NCBI GenBank assembly: GCA_004000035.1
Contig: RJAE01000009.1
Span: 62,001 to 126,000 of the forward strand
DNA from: Arthrobacter sulfonylureivorans
GTDB lineage: Bacteria > Actinomycetota > Actinomycetes > Actinomycetales > Micrococcaceae
Length of the DNA stretch: 64,000 nt
Direction of reading: 5' to 3'
Shown here: piece by piece, positions 54,780 to 63,778 of the stretch
Layout of the letters: every line of letters starts with the position of its first letter
How positions within the stretch are numbered: position 1 is the first letter of the stretch
The notes under the pieces: generated by a model
The model's input: the letters and a program-made list of their open reading frames with translations, nothing else
Databases searched by the model: none
What the model was told of the DNA's origin: nothing
Translations under genes and position numbers: made by a program

Positions 54780-55140
54780 GCGTTCGCGGTTCTTTTCGGG
54801 GACCACGGCGGCGCCCAAGCCGCGGTTGACCAAGAATTGGGTGAAGGTCCCGCCGAAGGAGTGGCCCATGATGATCGGCGGACGGTCCAGGCGCTCGACC
54901 ACCTCGCTGAGATGGTCAAGCGTTTCGGGGACGGACGCCTCGGCGATGATCTCGGGTTTTTCACGCTGCGCCTCCACCTGGATCTCGAATCCCGGGTACG
55001 ACGGCACGATGACCTCATGTCCCCACCTAGCGGTCCCAACTCCGGGCGGTCATTTAAGGCCCATGGATCAGCACGATCGGCAGGGCATTGGATGACCGCT
55101 CGCTCATAAAGTTCCATCCCGTAGGGGACGTACCTCCATC
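54780..55140 (-). pseudogene. broken alpha/beta hydrolase
   Basis: Two frames on the minus strand together give an alpha/beta hydrolase. ALPIVLIHGP, then MTARSWDR, lies in one frame, interrupted by stops. YPGFEIQVEAQREKPEIIAE, LDHLSEVVERLDRPPII and MGHSFGGTFTQFLVNRGLGA follow in another. The nucleophile elbow GHSFGG is intact, but the N-terminal half is broken by stop codons and a frameshift. The C-terminal third is replaced by unrelated sequence after GAAVV. It is a relic of a family that is abundant in the last 20 kb of this window. Confidence 0.75.
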
Positions 55141-55585
55141 GTGGTCCCCTCGGGCAGCGGTCGCAACACCCCAGAGAAACCAAGTCGCGGCCTGCCCGGC
55201 GCCGGCGCTGCACTACCTCCGGGTTTCCCGTTCCGTGGCTTCTTAGCCGTCCCCACATCGGCATGTCAGGACGTGCGGGAGTACGGGCTGCTGGCGCTCC
55301 GGTTCAAGTACGCCGTCAGCATTCGCGTTGCCGAAAAAACCAAATTGCGTTGCCGCCGATTCAGCCACGAAGCCCTGTCCTCGTCGTCACCAGTTTTCTC
55401 TTCGAAAGCCTCATCGCCGGTTGGGTTCACACGGGTCGGTGGAGGGAGGGGAGGTGCTTGTCGGCGTTGGGGCCGAGCCGGTAGAACCGGGGCGGTTTCC
55501 CTTTGTTGCCGCCTTCGGGGATGAGGATGCCTCTGGCGATAGCAGCAGAGTGCCCTTGGTGTACCGGTTCACAGCACCGTGCCCT

Positions 55586-55952
55586 TCAAGGCACGGGTCC
55601 GGCAGGCGCGCACCTGAGCGGCCAGGTCAGCCTGAAGATCGCCTCGACCAGTTCGCTCGCCCGGAATTCCTCCGGGGTCGGCTTCCCCTCCTGCGCGGGC
55701 ACCTCCGGAACGGCCTGCTGCACTTGCGTGGCCATGAACGCAAACCACCTGCGCGGCATCTCCTCAGCGCCAGCCAGATGGCCGGCCGAATACACCTCTT
55801 CGTGTAGTCACCCGGCCAGCCCGAGAGTCCGCCAGGGCTTCCTCCCACATGGCAACCGTCATCTTTGACAAGGTGATCCGGTGGGTACGGGTGTACGCGG
55901 ATAGCCGCTGAAGCAGGTCGGGGTCGATGTCGATGGTCCACCGAAAGGGCAC
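55586..55952 (-). pseudogene. frameshifted small gene of unknown family
   Basis: The minus strand begins MPFRWTIDIDPDLLQRLSAY and continues ITLSKMTVAMWEEALADSRA, resembling an N-terminal helical domain. It then shifts frame to read EMPRRWFAFMATQVQQAVPE and FRASELVEAIFRLTWPLR. Both pieces have coding character, but one frameshift separates them, and the end runs into unrelated sequence. No family is recognised. Confidence 0.4.
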
Positions 55953-56163
55953 AAATCCTTGACACGCTCACCGCACGGGCCGCGGGCGAGCGACCAAGCG
56001 GAGGCCTTGCACGCACGGTCAAGAGGACTTTCGGCCCTTGACGTCCGCGGGCTCGAGGGTGAGTGTAGAAGGAAGGGTGGGATCACGTCGTCCGAATGGG
56101 CGACGCCGGTTCGGAGACAACGAGAATCTCCGGGCAAATCACAACACTGTGAAAGGAATTGCC

Positions 56164-56577
56164 ATGACCCTCTCCGATGATCTGAGCAAGCTCGCTGCCC
56201 GAGCCAAGGATGCAGAGGATCGCTTTGACGCCGCACAGCAGGATGCGCACGCAAAGTTGCAGCAGGACGTCCAGAGCGCGCGGGACTCGCTACAGAAGAA
56301 CACGGATCAGCTGCGCGAGGCCGCCGAAGCGAACCGGGGAAAGGTCGCCGCGTGGTGGAGCGGCGTGCAGAAGAGCTGGGACGACGATATCGCGTCGATC
56401 CGTCGCGATATTGAGTCCAAGAAGCAAGAGCACGACCTCAAGTCCGCGCAGCGAAAGGCGGACGACGCCGAGGAAGACGCCAAGTTCGCGATCGCGTATG
56501 CCTATTGGGCGGTAGAGGAAGCAGAGTACAGGGTGCTCGACGCCGCGTTGGCTCGAAAGGAGGCCGACAGTATGTGA
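56164..56577 (+). CDS. small coiled-coil protein
   Basis: The 137-residue product is predicted to be almost all helix, with heptads from residue 3 to about 65 (LSDDLSKLAARAKDAEDRF onward) and from about 70 to 130. A central AAWWSGVQKSWDDDIASI joins them. It is highly charged and has no membrane segment or signal. GTGAAAGGAATT precedes the ATG at 56164; the frame is open 126 bases upstream without support. It ends 20 bases before the reductase fusion gene at 56598 and is probably co-transcribed with it. Similar small helical proteins occur beside this type of reductase in other actinobacteria, but the role is unknown. Confidence 0.7.
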   Translation: MTLSDDLSKLAARAKDAEDRFDAAQQDAHAKLQQDVQSARDSLQKNTDQLREAAEANRGKVAAWWSGVQKSWDDDIASIRRDIESKKQEHDLKSAQRKADDAEEDAKFAIAYAYWAVEEAEYRVLDAALARKEADSM

Positions 56578-56597
56578 GGGGACGGCGGGTGATTCCG

Positions 56598-58268
56598 ATG
56601 CCCAAAGAAGGCCCCGTCGACGCGAACGCAGGTGTCGCCTTCCCGGTCCTTTCAGCCGAGCAGATCAGACGCCTCTGGAGTTACGCCGTCGTGCAAGACG
56701 TTGCCGTGGGCGACACCGTGTTCCGGGCAGGCGACGAAACATACGATCTCATCGTCATTGAGCGGGGAGCGGTGGATCTGATCCGGGCCGCCACCCACGA
56801 TGCACCCGAGGAGGTCGTGGTCAGCCATGGGCCGGGCCGTTTCATCGGTGAGTTGAGCTTGCTTACCGGTCAAGCTGTGTACCTGACGGGGCTGGTGGTG
56901 CAAGCGGGACGAATTCACAGGATTCCACCGGCCCAGTTTCGTCGGCTGATGGCCGAGGACGCCGAGCTTTCCGATATCCTGTTGCGCGCTTTTCTCGCTC
57001 GGAGAGAACTCCTTCGCAACAACTCAGCTGCCCGAGTTGTCGAGATCGTGGGGAGCCGTCTTTCCGCAGCTTCGCTGGAACTCCGGACATTCGCGGCGCG
57101 ATTACGACTTACCCATCTCTATGTCGAGGCCGATTCCATTGCCGGGCAGGCGCTCATGCGGGCCGTGCAGGTCGAGACCGGGGACCTCCCTGTCGTCATC
57201 ACTCCCGGCAGGGTGATGCGCCGCGCGACTGCAGAGATCATGGCCCGTGAACTCGGACTCTCATACCGACGAGCGGCCGACCAAAAGGTGGATCTGGCAG
57301 TGATTGGCGCAGGCCCGGCGGGACTTGCCGCTGCGGTCTACGGCGCATCTGAGGGGCTCGCAACTGTCTTGTTCGACATGGTGGGTCCTGGCGGACAAGC
57401 TGCGGCAAGTTCGCGAATCGAGAACTATCTCGGTTTCCCCACCGGCATAAGCGGGACGGACCTGACAGGGAAAGCGATCGTGCAGGCACTCAAGTTTGGC
57501 GCTCAGTTATCGGCACCGTGCGGGGTCAACGCACTCGACGTTGACACCGGCGTAGTCCGTCTCGCGCTGACCGACGGCACCAGCCTCGAAAGCCGTGCGG
57601 TGATCATCTCCACGGGCGCCCGTTACAGGTCTCTTCCCCTGACGCACTGGGAGAAGTTCCAAGGCGCCGGAATCTACTACGCTGCAACTGAGCTCGAAGC
57701 AAAATGGTGTGCCGGTAAGCCGGTCACAGTTGTCGGCGGCGCGAATTCGGCCGGCCAGGCTTCGCTGTATCTCGCGTCGCGCGGAAGCGCCGTCCACCTT
57801 GTCGTCCGCGGTGCTGATCTCGCGGCTGACATGTCCCGCTATCTCGTGGACCGGCTGGCGGCAGAACCGCTGGTCTCCATCCACACCGCGACTGAGGTGT
57901 CGGGCCTCCGGGGCCAAACCCATCTCGCCGCTGTAGAGATATCGGAACGGGAATCGGGAATCCGGACTCTTGTCGAGTGCGCAGGACTCTTCTGCTTCAT
58001 AGGCGCAGTTCCCGCAACCGCATGGCTGAACGGACTCGCGCTCGACAACGAAGGTTTTATCCTTACCGACTCGGACCTGGACCCGTCGGAACTCAGTGGA
58101 AGCTGGTCGTCTCTCGGGCGACGGCCGCTGCCCTTTGAAACCAGCATCCCTGGGGTGTTCGCCGCGGGCGACGTCCGCAAGGGCTCAATGAAGCGCGTCG
58201 CCGCAGCGGTCGGAGAGGGAGCGAGCGCCGTCCAATCAGTCCATGCCTCAATCGGATTCCACGTTTAG
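56598..58268 (+). CDS. cyclic-nucleotide-domain / thioredoxin-reductase-like fusion
   Basis: The 556-residue product fuses a CRP-type cNMP-binding domain (about 15-140) to a thioredoxin-reductase-like flavoprotein (about 230-556). FAD and NADPH sites are clear: VIGAGPAGLAAAVYGA near 235, GPGGQAAASSRIENYLGFP, VTVVGGANSAGQASLYLA and a terminal PGVFAAGDVRKGSMKRVAAA. The thioredoxin-reductase CxxC pair is missing: where it should lie the sequence is YYAATELEA. The phosphate-binding cassette reads GELSLLTGQAVYLTG, without the usual Arg-Ala, so cyclic nucleotide binding may also be lost. Other starts are GTG at 56574 and 56589. This architecture is recurrent in actinobacteria, with unknown substrate. 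Confidence 0.85.
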   Translation: MPKEGPVDANAGVAFPVLSAEQIRRLWSYAVVQDVAVGDTVFRAGDETYDLIVIERGAVDLIRAATHDAPEEVVVSHGPGRFIGELSLLTGQAVYLTGLVVQAGRIHRIPPAQFRRLMAEDAELSDILLRAFLARRELLRNNSAARVVEIVGSRLSAASLELRTFAARLRLTHLYVEADSIAGQALMRAVQVETGDLPVVITPGRVMRRATAEIMARELGLSYRRAADQKVDLAVIGAGPAGLAAAVYGASEGLATVLFDMVGPGGQAAASSRIENYLGFPTGISGTDLTGKAIVQALKFGAQLSAPCGVNALDVDTGVVRLALTDGTSLESRAVIISTGARYRSLPLTHWEKFQGAGIYYAATELEAKWCAGKPVTVVGGANSAGQASLYLASRGSAVHLVVRGADLAADMSRYLVDRLAAEPLVSIHTATEVSGLRGQTHLAAVEISERESGIRTLVECAGLFCFIGAVPATAWLNGLALDNEGFILTDSDLDPSELSGSWSSLGRRPLPFETSIPGVFAAGDVRKGSMKRVAAAVGEGASAVQSVHASIGFHV

Positions 58269-58329
58269 CCCATACCAACCGAGAATCAGCAGATGGATCC
58301 GGCAAGTCAACCCGTCCAGACTTCAGCGG

Positions 58330-58627
58330 GCGCCAGCGCTGCGTCCGCGCTGCACTCGAGACGCTCCGGCAGATTGCGGCATTCGCCGGCTCGTGACCCG
58401 TGGGACCGCTCCCTCCCTTGCGCGGACGGCCGGCGTAGGGTTGGGTTTGTTCCACGCGTACCCGGCGAGGAGGCGGCCATGGGCGATACCCCCGGCATCG
58501 ATGTTTCGGTGCCGCTCAGCGGAGGACTGGTTCTGGGACTACTGCAACTCCACCTATTTTGATGGTCCGGAACTGGCGCCCCCGGCACATCATCCGGCGG
58601 ACCAGACGGGCCCTGGACGGGCCGCAC
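58330..58627 (+). pseudogene. copy B of the UBP zinc-finger segment, internally deleted
   Basis: The segment repeats the DUF5996-tail remnant (LHSRRSG region, with CTCGAGACG), the leader GGCGAGGAGGCGGCCATG and the start MGDTPGIDVSVP. It then jumps directly to the sequence that encodes DWFWDY and STYFDGPELAPPAHHP in the intact copy. About 170 bases, including all zinc ligands, are missing, and the frame shifts after the junction. It runs into the 3 prime end of the hydrolase on the opposite strand. Confidence 0.8.
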
Positions 58628-58634
58628 GTCGTGA

Positions 58635-59546
58635 CTACGAGAAGTTGTCCGCTTCGATGATGGCCTCGATGAAGGCTTCGGGCGCCTCTTGCGGCAGATT
58701 GTGCCCGACCCCTCTGGAGATGGTTCGGTGCGTGTACTGCCCCGTGAACTTCGTTGTGTAGGCGCTCGGGTCCGGGTGGGGCGCGCCATTGGCATCACCT
58801 TCGAGGGTGATCGTCGGCACCGTGATGGGCGGACTAGTCGCGAGTTGTTGTTCCAAGCCGTCGTAAAGGGGTTCGCCTGGCGCCAGCCCGAGTCGCCACC
58901 GGTAGTTGTGGATCACGATGTCGACGTGGTCGGCGTTGTCGAAGGACGCCGCACTGCGGTCGAACGTCGCATCGTCGAAGCTCCACCTGGGGGAGGCGGT
59001 GTGCCAGATCAGCTTCGCAAAGTCGTCGCGGTACTTGCCGTAGCCGGCCTTGCCCCGTTCGGTCGCGAAGTAGAACTGGTACCACCACGAAAGTTCTGCC
59101 GATGGTGGCAGCGGTTCCGCGTTCGCTGCCGGATTTCCGATCAGGTAGCCGCTGACGGACACCAGGGCCGTGCATCGGCGGGGCCAGAGCGCAGCAACGA
59201 CGTTCGCAGACCGTGCACCCCAGTCGAATCCGGCGATGATGGCCGACTCGATGCCGAGTGCGTCCATGAGTTCGATCGTGTCGACGGCCAAGGCGGACTG
59301 CTGGCCGTTGCGCATCGCGGTGTCGGAGAGGAAGCGGGTTGTGCCGAAGCCGCGGAGGTGCGGCACGATCACCCGATAGCCGGCAGCCCCGAGCGCTGGT
59401 GCGACGTCGGCGTAGCTATGGATGTCGTAGGGCCATCCGTGCAGCAGAACAACGGGTTGACCGTTGGCGGGTCCGATGTCCACGTAACCGACGTTCAGCA
59501 CGCCGGCGTCGATCTGAACGACTGGCCCGAACGTGAGCGCGTCCAT
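58635..59546 (-). CDS. alpha/beta hydrolase, epoxide hydrolase or haloalkane dehalogenase type
   Basis: The 303-residue product has an Asp nucleophile: AGFDWGARSANVV carries the elbow (GFDWGA near residue 106). VVLLHGWPYDIHSY has the HGWP oxyanion motif common to epoxide hydrolases, followed by VIVPHLRGFGTTRF. GVGHNLPQEAPEAF holds the catalytic His near residue 282. The Asp-Trp pair fits epoxide hydrolases and dehalogenases; halide-site residues cannot be judged. The ATG at 59546 directly follows the stop of the upstream hydrolase, so the two are translated together. A xenobiotic or lipid epoxide substrate is possible. Confidence 0.85.
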   Translation of the reverse strand: MDALTFGPVVQIDAGVLNVGYVDIGPANGQPVVLLHGWPYDIHSYADVAPALGAAGYRVIVPHLRGFGTTRFLSDTAMRNGQQSALAVDTIELMDALGIESAIIAGFDWGARSANVVAALWPRRCTALVSVSGYLIGNPAANAEPLPPSAELSWWYQFYFATERGKAGYGKYRDDFAKLIWHTASPRWSFDDATFDRSAASFDNADHVDIVIHNYRWRLGLAPGEPLYDGLEQQLATSPPITVPTITLEGDANGAPHPDPSAYTTKFTGQYTHRTISRGVGHNLPQEAPEAFIEAIIEADNFS

Positions 59547-60275
59547 TCAGCTGACCGCTGCGATTGCAGATTGGATCACGTCGACCACGGCCTGGGGTTG
59601 GGAAATCATGATGACGTGTGAGCCGCCCAGTTCGGTGATGGCGGCACCGGCGCGCTCAGCGTGGGCTCTGGTGATGTCTGTCCCGGCGGCACGATCGGCG
59701 GTGGCCACTACCGCCCACGAGGGCAGGGTCTTCCACGCCGGTACACCAGACGGTTCCCCGAACGCTATGTCGGTCACCGGTCGTTGTACGGTGCCGATCA
59801 ACGCGGCCTGCACGTCGGTCAGGTCTCCGGCGAATGCGTCACGGGCCTTCGCCGGGTCGATGAAGAACTCTGTTCCGGTTCCGCTGCCAGTCGGGTACTG
59901 GCGTGGCACTAACGCCGAGCCGAGGACGCTGTCCTTGGAGGCGGCGGTCATATCGCTCAGCTTCTCGCCTTCGTCGGGGGCGAAGGCGGCCACGAAGACG
60001 AGGCCGACGACGTTCTGGCTCTGCGTCGCGGCGTTGCTAATGATTGCGCCGCCGTATGAGTGGGCAACTGCGAGGATAGGCCCGGGGATCTGGGCGAACA
60101 CGCTCGCGACGTAGGCGCTGTCGAAAGAGATGCCGCGAAGTGGGACTGCGACGGCGAACACCTGGACTCCGTCGGCTTGAAGCAGCTCGATCACCCCGTT
60201 CCAGCTGGAACTGTCGGCGAAGGCGCCGTGGACGAGCACAACTGTGGGCGATGGAGTAGATACTGGTTCGGACAT
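59547..60275 (-). CDS. alpha/beta hydrolase (EstC-like)
   Basis: The 242-residue product has VVLVHGAFADSSSWNGV, ILAVAHSYGGAIISNAA with the Ser nucleophile and GGSHVIMISQPQAVVDVI with the catalytic His. It matches the gene at 44596 block by block and is probably its paralogue. Its stop directly abuts the next hydrolase's start, and GGAGGAAATC precedes its ATG at 60275. Relatives are often annotated as non-heme chloroperoxidase-like or as salicylate esterases. The true substrate is unknown. Confidence 0.88.
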   Translation of the reverse strand: MSEPVSTPSPTVVLVHGAFADSSSWNGVIELLQADGVQVFAVAVPLRGISFDSAYVASVFAQIPGPILAVAHSYGGAIISNAATQSQNVVGLVFVAAFAPDEGEKLSDMTAASKDSVLGSALVPRQYPTGSGTGTEFFIDPAKARDAFAGDLTDVQAALIGTVQRPVTDIAFGEPSGVPAWKTLPSWAVVATADRAAGTDITRAHAERAGAAITELGGSHVIMISQPQAVVDVIQSAIAAVS

Positions 60276-60457
60276 GATTTCCTCCTGGACTATCCGAATG
60301 TGAATATGAAGGCTTCAAAACCAGGGCCGGGAAAGGCGACCTCGAATCACCGGTCGCGGATCGGTTCGGGCGGACGTATCAGTTGGTGGCTCCGTCGAAC
60401 GGGGGACGGTACCCCTTCGACTGGCAGATCGTTGCGGGGCCGAAACACTCTGGGCCC

Positions 60458-61672
60458 TCACCGCAGGGATTTGAACGCTGCGCGAAGCTCGGATGAGAAC
60501 AATTGGGGTTGTTCCCATGCGGCGAAGTGGCCGCCTCGATCGACCCGGTTGTAGTAGATGAGGTTGTCTGGGTAGGCGCGCTCGGCCCAGCTCCTCGGGG
60601 CTTGGTAGAGCTCGTCGGGAAATACGCTGATCGCGAATGGTATCGTAATGGGCTTCGCGTCGAAGAACGCCGCCGTGTTCTCCCAGTAAAGCCGGGCGGC
60701 CGAGACACCGGTGTTCGTCAGCCAATAGAGCGTGATGTTGTCAAGAATGTCGTCCCGTGTCAGGTCGCCGGCCAACCGCCCGTCAAGGATCTCCGCAATC
60801 AGTCCAGGCTGGCCGGTGCCGTCGCCGTGGTCGATCGCGAAAGCCGCCAAGTCGATTGGTGAGTCCGCCAAGCCGTACATCGTCTGCGGGCGCGTGCTCA
60901 TGATGAGGGCGTACGCGGCGTGCTTGGCGTAGAACGCGCTCAACTGATCGTAGGCTCGTTGCTCCTCGTCCGAGAGGCCGGAGGGCGCCGGCTCGCCGCG
61001 CAAGTAGCCGTCGAGGTCTGCCGGCGCGGTGCCAGGCATGTTCGAGTGGATTCCGAGCAGTTCCGGGGCTGCTTGCTGGCCCATCTGCTGCGTGACCGCT
61101 GCCCCCCAGTCGCCGCCCTGCGCCACGAAGCGGTCGTAGCCGAGCCGTTTCATCAGCACGACCCAGGCGCGGGCGATGCGGGACGGATCCCATCCGGTGT
61201 TGGTCGGCTTGGTGGAAAACCCGTGGCCGGGCAAGGACGGGATCACTAGATCGAACGCGTCGTCCGCACTCGCACCATGTGCTGTCGGGTTGGTGAGGGG
61301 CTCGATGACTTTCAGCTGTTCAATAATCGAGCCCGGCCACCCATGCGTGATGATGAGCGGCAGCGCACCATCATGCTGAGAGCGGACGTGGATGAAGTGA
61401 ATGTCCAACCCGTCGATCTCGGTGATGAAGTTCGGCAGCGCGTTGAGGGTCGCCTCGAATGCGCGCCAGTCGTAATCGGTGGCCCAGTGGCGGGCGAGTG
61501 CCTGCATGGTCGCGAGGGGCACGCCCTGCGAGTCATCCGTCACCGTCTCACGCTCCGGCCAGCGAGTCGCGGCAATCCGGCGACGCATGTCCTCCAATGC
61601 CTCGGCTGGGAAGTCAACGCGAAAGGGTCGAATTGAGGTTTCATCGGTCGGACTACCTGTTGTGGCGGTCAT
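60458..61672 (-). CDS. epoxide hydrolase family protein with EHN domain
   Basis: The 404-residue product has the N-terminal epoxide hydrolase domain (EHN), visible as [20 protein letters not shown] at the start. [20 protein letters not shown] carries the HGWP oxyanion hole, and [14 protein letters not shown] the Asp nucleophile near residue 188. The cap region has Tyr residues of the [15 protein letters not shown] type, and [13 protein letters not shown] provides the catalytic His. All features of a microsomal-type epoxide hydrolase are present. The ATG at 61672 lies after GAGGAGACC. It is the first gene of the minus-strand hydrolase run, though 182 bases separate it from the next. Confidence 0.92.
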   Translation of the reverse strand: MTATTGSPTDETSIRPFRVDFPAEALEDMRRRIAATRWPERETVTDDSQGVPLATMQALARHWATDYDWRAFEATLNALPNFITEIDGLDIHFIHVRSQHDGALPLIITHGWPGSIIEQLKVIEPLTNPTAHGASADDAFDLVIPSLPGHGFSTKPTNTGWDPSRIARAWVVLMKRLGYDRFVAQGGDWGAAVTQQMGQQAAPELLGIHSNMPGTAPADLDGYLRGEPAPSGLSDEEQRAYDQLSAFYAKHAAYALIMSTRPQTMYGLADSPIDLAAFAIDHGDGTGQPGLIAEILDGRLAGDLTRDDILDNITLYWLTNTGVSAARLYWENTAAFFDAKPITIPFAISVFPDELYQAPRSWAERAYPDNLIYYNRVDRGGHFAAWEQPQLFSSELRAAFKSLR

Positions 61673-62284
61673 GGTCTCCTCGTCTCTTCTCTCTTCTTCC
61701 CACGGGCGGTTGCATTCGGCCGCGCTGAACCTACTCCATCGCCTCGGCGTTTTGCGCTGCTCGTGGGCGCCACGGCCAGTATTTAACGAGATATCGACTC
61801 ATCCGGCCTCCCCGGGGCGCGGGGGTTATTGTAGGGCGGCGTCGGGGTCGGCGGCGACCGGGAAAGGTGTACCGGCGGCGGGCGCCAAAACAACCCTGCG
61901 GGGGTCTCCATGCGCTCTTCCTGGTCGACCCCCGGCCGATCTTTGGCCGGGGACGCTGCCCTCGGGAGCCCACAGTGGCCTCATCCGGAACGAAAGTCAA
62001 GGGTGCGGCAACCCGCAGTCCCAACGGCAAAATGCCTAAAGGATTCAGCCCCGCAGCACCCCTGCTGCCGGAACCCATCCGGACGCCGCTGCGTTGCTGG
62101 CCTCCCGAAATCGGCGTAGGCTCGCGCGAAGGTACGGGGGTGTGGCAGGACGCTTCTGAACGCCGCCAACCGGGGCGCCGCCGGCCACGTTGACGCCGCC
62201 TCGCCGGCGCCGTCTCCGCTGTGCGAAAGGCGGGTTTAAGCGTGCGACTGACATCGGACCGTGCTGTGACAGCGAGGCCGTGTA
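61673..62284. other. 612-base gap without a recognised gene
   Basis: No coding sequence is convincing. A strong hairpin is formed by CCCCGGCC (61930-61937) and GGCCGGGG (61945-61952) around GATCTTT, perhaps a terminator left from a lost gene. The left part holds the promoter of the epoxide hydrolase. Confidence 0.45.
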
Positions 62285-63253
62285 ATGGAAGTCCCTGAAA
62301 CGAACAACGCTGGCATCGGATGGCCGGAACTCAGGGTCCAGGACTGGACCGGGACCCGGGATACCCAGCACCTGTGGACTCAAATCGTCGGCAAGATCCG
62401 CATGGCGCATGCGCCGATGCTGAATCACTGGTGGCAGGTGACGCTGTACGTCACCCCGCGCGGGCTGACGACGTCTTCCATCCCCTACGGCCATGGCACG
62501 TTCGACATGGAATTCGATTTCCGCGAGCACGTCCTGCGACTACGCAGCAGCAGGGGTACGAGCGCGATCGTTATCCTCAGTCCGAAGCCGGTGGCCCAAT
62601 TCCACGCCGAGACCTTCGATGCCCTGGGCTGGCCCGGCGTCGAGACGGCGATCCGGCCGACGCCGAACGAGGTCGAGCCTGCCATACCCTTCGCCGATGA
62701 CTACCGGCACGCCTCGTATGACAGTGAAGCTGTCCGGCTGTTCTGGCTCCAGCCGATCCAGGCGGACCGCTTGTTCAATGTGTTCAGGTCCTGCTTCCTG
62801 GGCAAGGTGAGTCCCGTGCACTTCTTCTGGGGCGGCATGGATCTGGCCTGCACGCGGTTCTCGGGGCGGCCGGCGCCCACACATCCCGGAGGGGCCCCGA
62901 ACTGCGCCGACTGGGTCATGGTGGAGGGCTACTCCCACGAAGTCAGCAGCTGCGGATTCTGGCCCGGCGGCGGGGACGAGGGTGCGTTTTATTCCTATGC
63001 CTACCCTGAGCCGGCAGGGTTCACCGGGCGCCCGGTAGAACCGGCCGAGGCAGCCTACGACCAGGAGCTGGGACTCTATCTGCTGCCCTATGAGGTGGTC
63101 CGCCGCGAGGCCGACCCCGACCGGCAACTGCTGCAGTTCCTGCACTCCACGTACAGTGCCGCAGCGGAGGCCGGGCACTGGGACCGCGCCTCGCTCGAGA
63201 CGGACCCCGACAGGTGGCGGCATCCGCCGGCCCGTGACCCGCAGGCCCGCTGA
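62285..63253 (+). CDS. DUF5996 family protein
   Basis: The 322-residue product matches DUF5996: WPELRVQDWTGTRDTQHLWT near the start, then QIVGKIRMAHAPMLNHWWQV, FDMEFDFREHVLRLRSS, and a middle block FFWGGMDLACTRFSGRPAP. The family is common in actinobacteria and proteobacteria and has no established function. The ATG at 62285 has no strong ribosome site. The last 35 residues (EAGHWDRASLETDPDRW) recur as remnants in front of the decayed zinc-finger copies at 45420 and 58330, so the gene's 3 prime end was duplicated with the next gene. It is 69 bases from the zinc-finger gene and probably co-transcribed. Confidence 0.88.
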   Translation: MEVPETNNAGIGWPELRVQDWTGTRDTQHLWTQIVGKIRMAHAPMLNHWWQVTLYVTPRGLTTSSIPYGHGTFDMEFDFREHVLRLRSSRGTSAIVILSPKPVAQFHAETFDALGWPGVETAIRPTPNEVEPAIPFADDYRHASYDSEAVRLFWLQPIQADRLFNVFRSCFLGKVSPVHFFWGGMDLACTRFSGRPAPTHPGGAPNCADWVMVEGYSHEVSSCGFWPGGGDEGAFYSYAYPEPAGFTGRPVEPAEAAYDQELGLYLLPYEVVRREADPDRQLLQFLHSTYSAAAEAGHWDRASLETDPDRWRHPPARDPQAR

Positions 63254-63322
63254 CCTCCCCGGCGTGGTCCGGCCCGCGTAAAGTTGGTGTTGTTCCACGC
63301 ATATCCGAGCGAGGAGGCGGCC

Positions 63323-63670
63323 ATGGACGCCAGATCCGGCATCGATGTTTCGGTGCCGCCCAGTGGGACCGGCTGCATTGACTGTGAGGCCAGCGGCGGC
63401 TGGTGGTTACATCTGCGCCGATGCGCCCAGTGCGGCCACATCGGCTGCTGCGACAATTCACCCTCCCGACACGCCACCGCCCACGCCCGTTCGACGGGGC
63501 ACCCGGTCATCCGCAGCTTCGAACCAGGTGAGGACTGGTTCTGGGACTACCGCAGCTCCACCTATTTTGACGGTCCGGAACTGGCGCCCCCGGCACACCA
63601 TCCGCCGGACCAGACGGCCCCGGGCCCGGCCCCGCGGGTGCCTGCCGACTGGGCGGACCGGCTGCATTGA
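63323..63670 (+). CDS. UBP-type zinc finger protein (intact copy C)
   Basis: The 115-residue product is a single UBP-type zinc finger, a fold that in eukaryotes grips the C-terminal tail of ubiquitin. Zinc ligands are present: GTGCIDCEASGGWWLHLRRC, CGHIGCCDNSPSRHATAHAR and TGHPVIRSFEPGEDWFWDY. The C-terminal 45 residues are Pro-rich. GAGGAGG precedes the ATG at 63323. Free-standing bacterial UBP fingers are widespread in actinobacteria, and their ligand is unknown; Pup or degradation tags are speculative candidates. Two damaged copies lie at 45592 and 58480. It converges on an alpha/beta hydrolase, as copy B does. Confidence 0.9.
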   Translation: MDARSGIDVSVPPSGTGCIDCEASGGWWLHLRRCAQCGHIGCCDNSPSRHATAHARSTGHPVIRSFEPGEDWFWDYRSSTYFDGPELAPPAHHPPDQTAPGPAPRVPADWADRLH

Positions 63671-63778
63671 CCCCGGGCGGGCCATCCGGCATTCAGGTCC
63701 GCGCGGCTGCCGGGGGCAGGGGCGGCCATTGGTATCGAGCCGCTCCTGCCGGCATGAGGGACAATCCGGCTGACCGGT

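Larger units (their letters stand above)
54276..56163. other. 1.9-kb decayed stretch
   Basis: No intact gene is supported. It includes a tRNA-Ser-like 3 prime fragment (54626-54690), a broken alpha/beta hydrolase (54780-55140) and a broken unknown gene (55586-55952), each listed. A minus-strand C-terminal piece at 55427-55550 reads IARGILIPEGGNKGKPPRFY and ends LHRPV before a stop, with a frameshift upstream. The density of broken genes suggests the graveyard of an integrated element. Confidence 0.55.
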
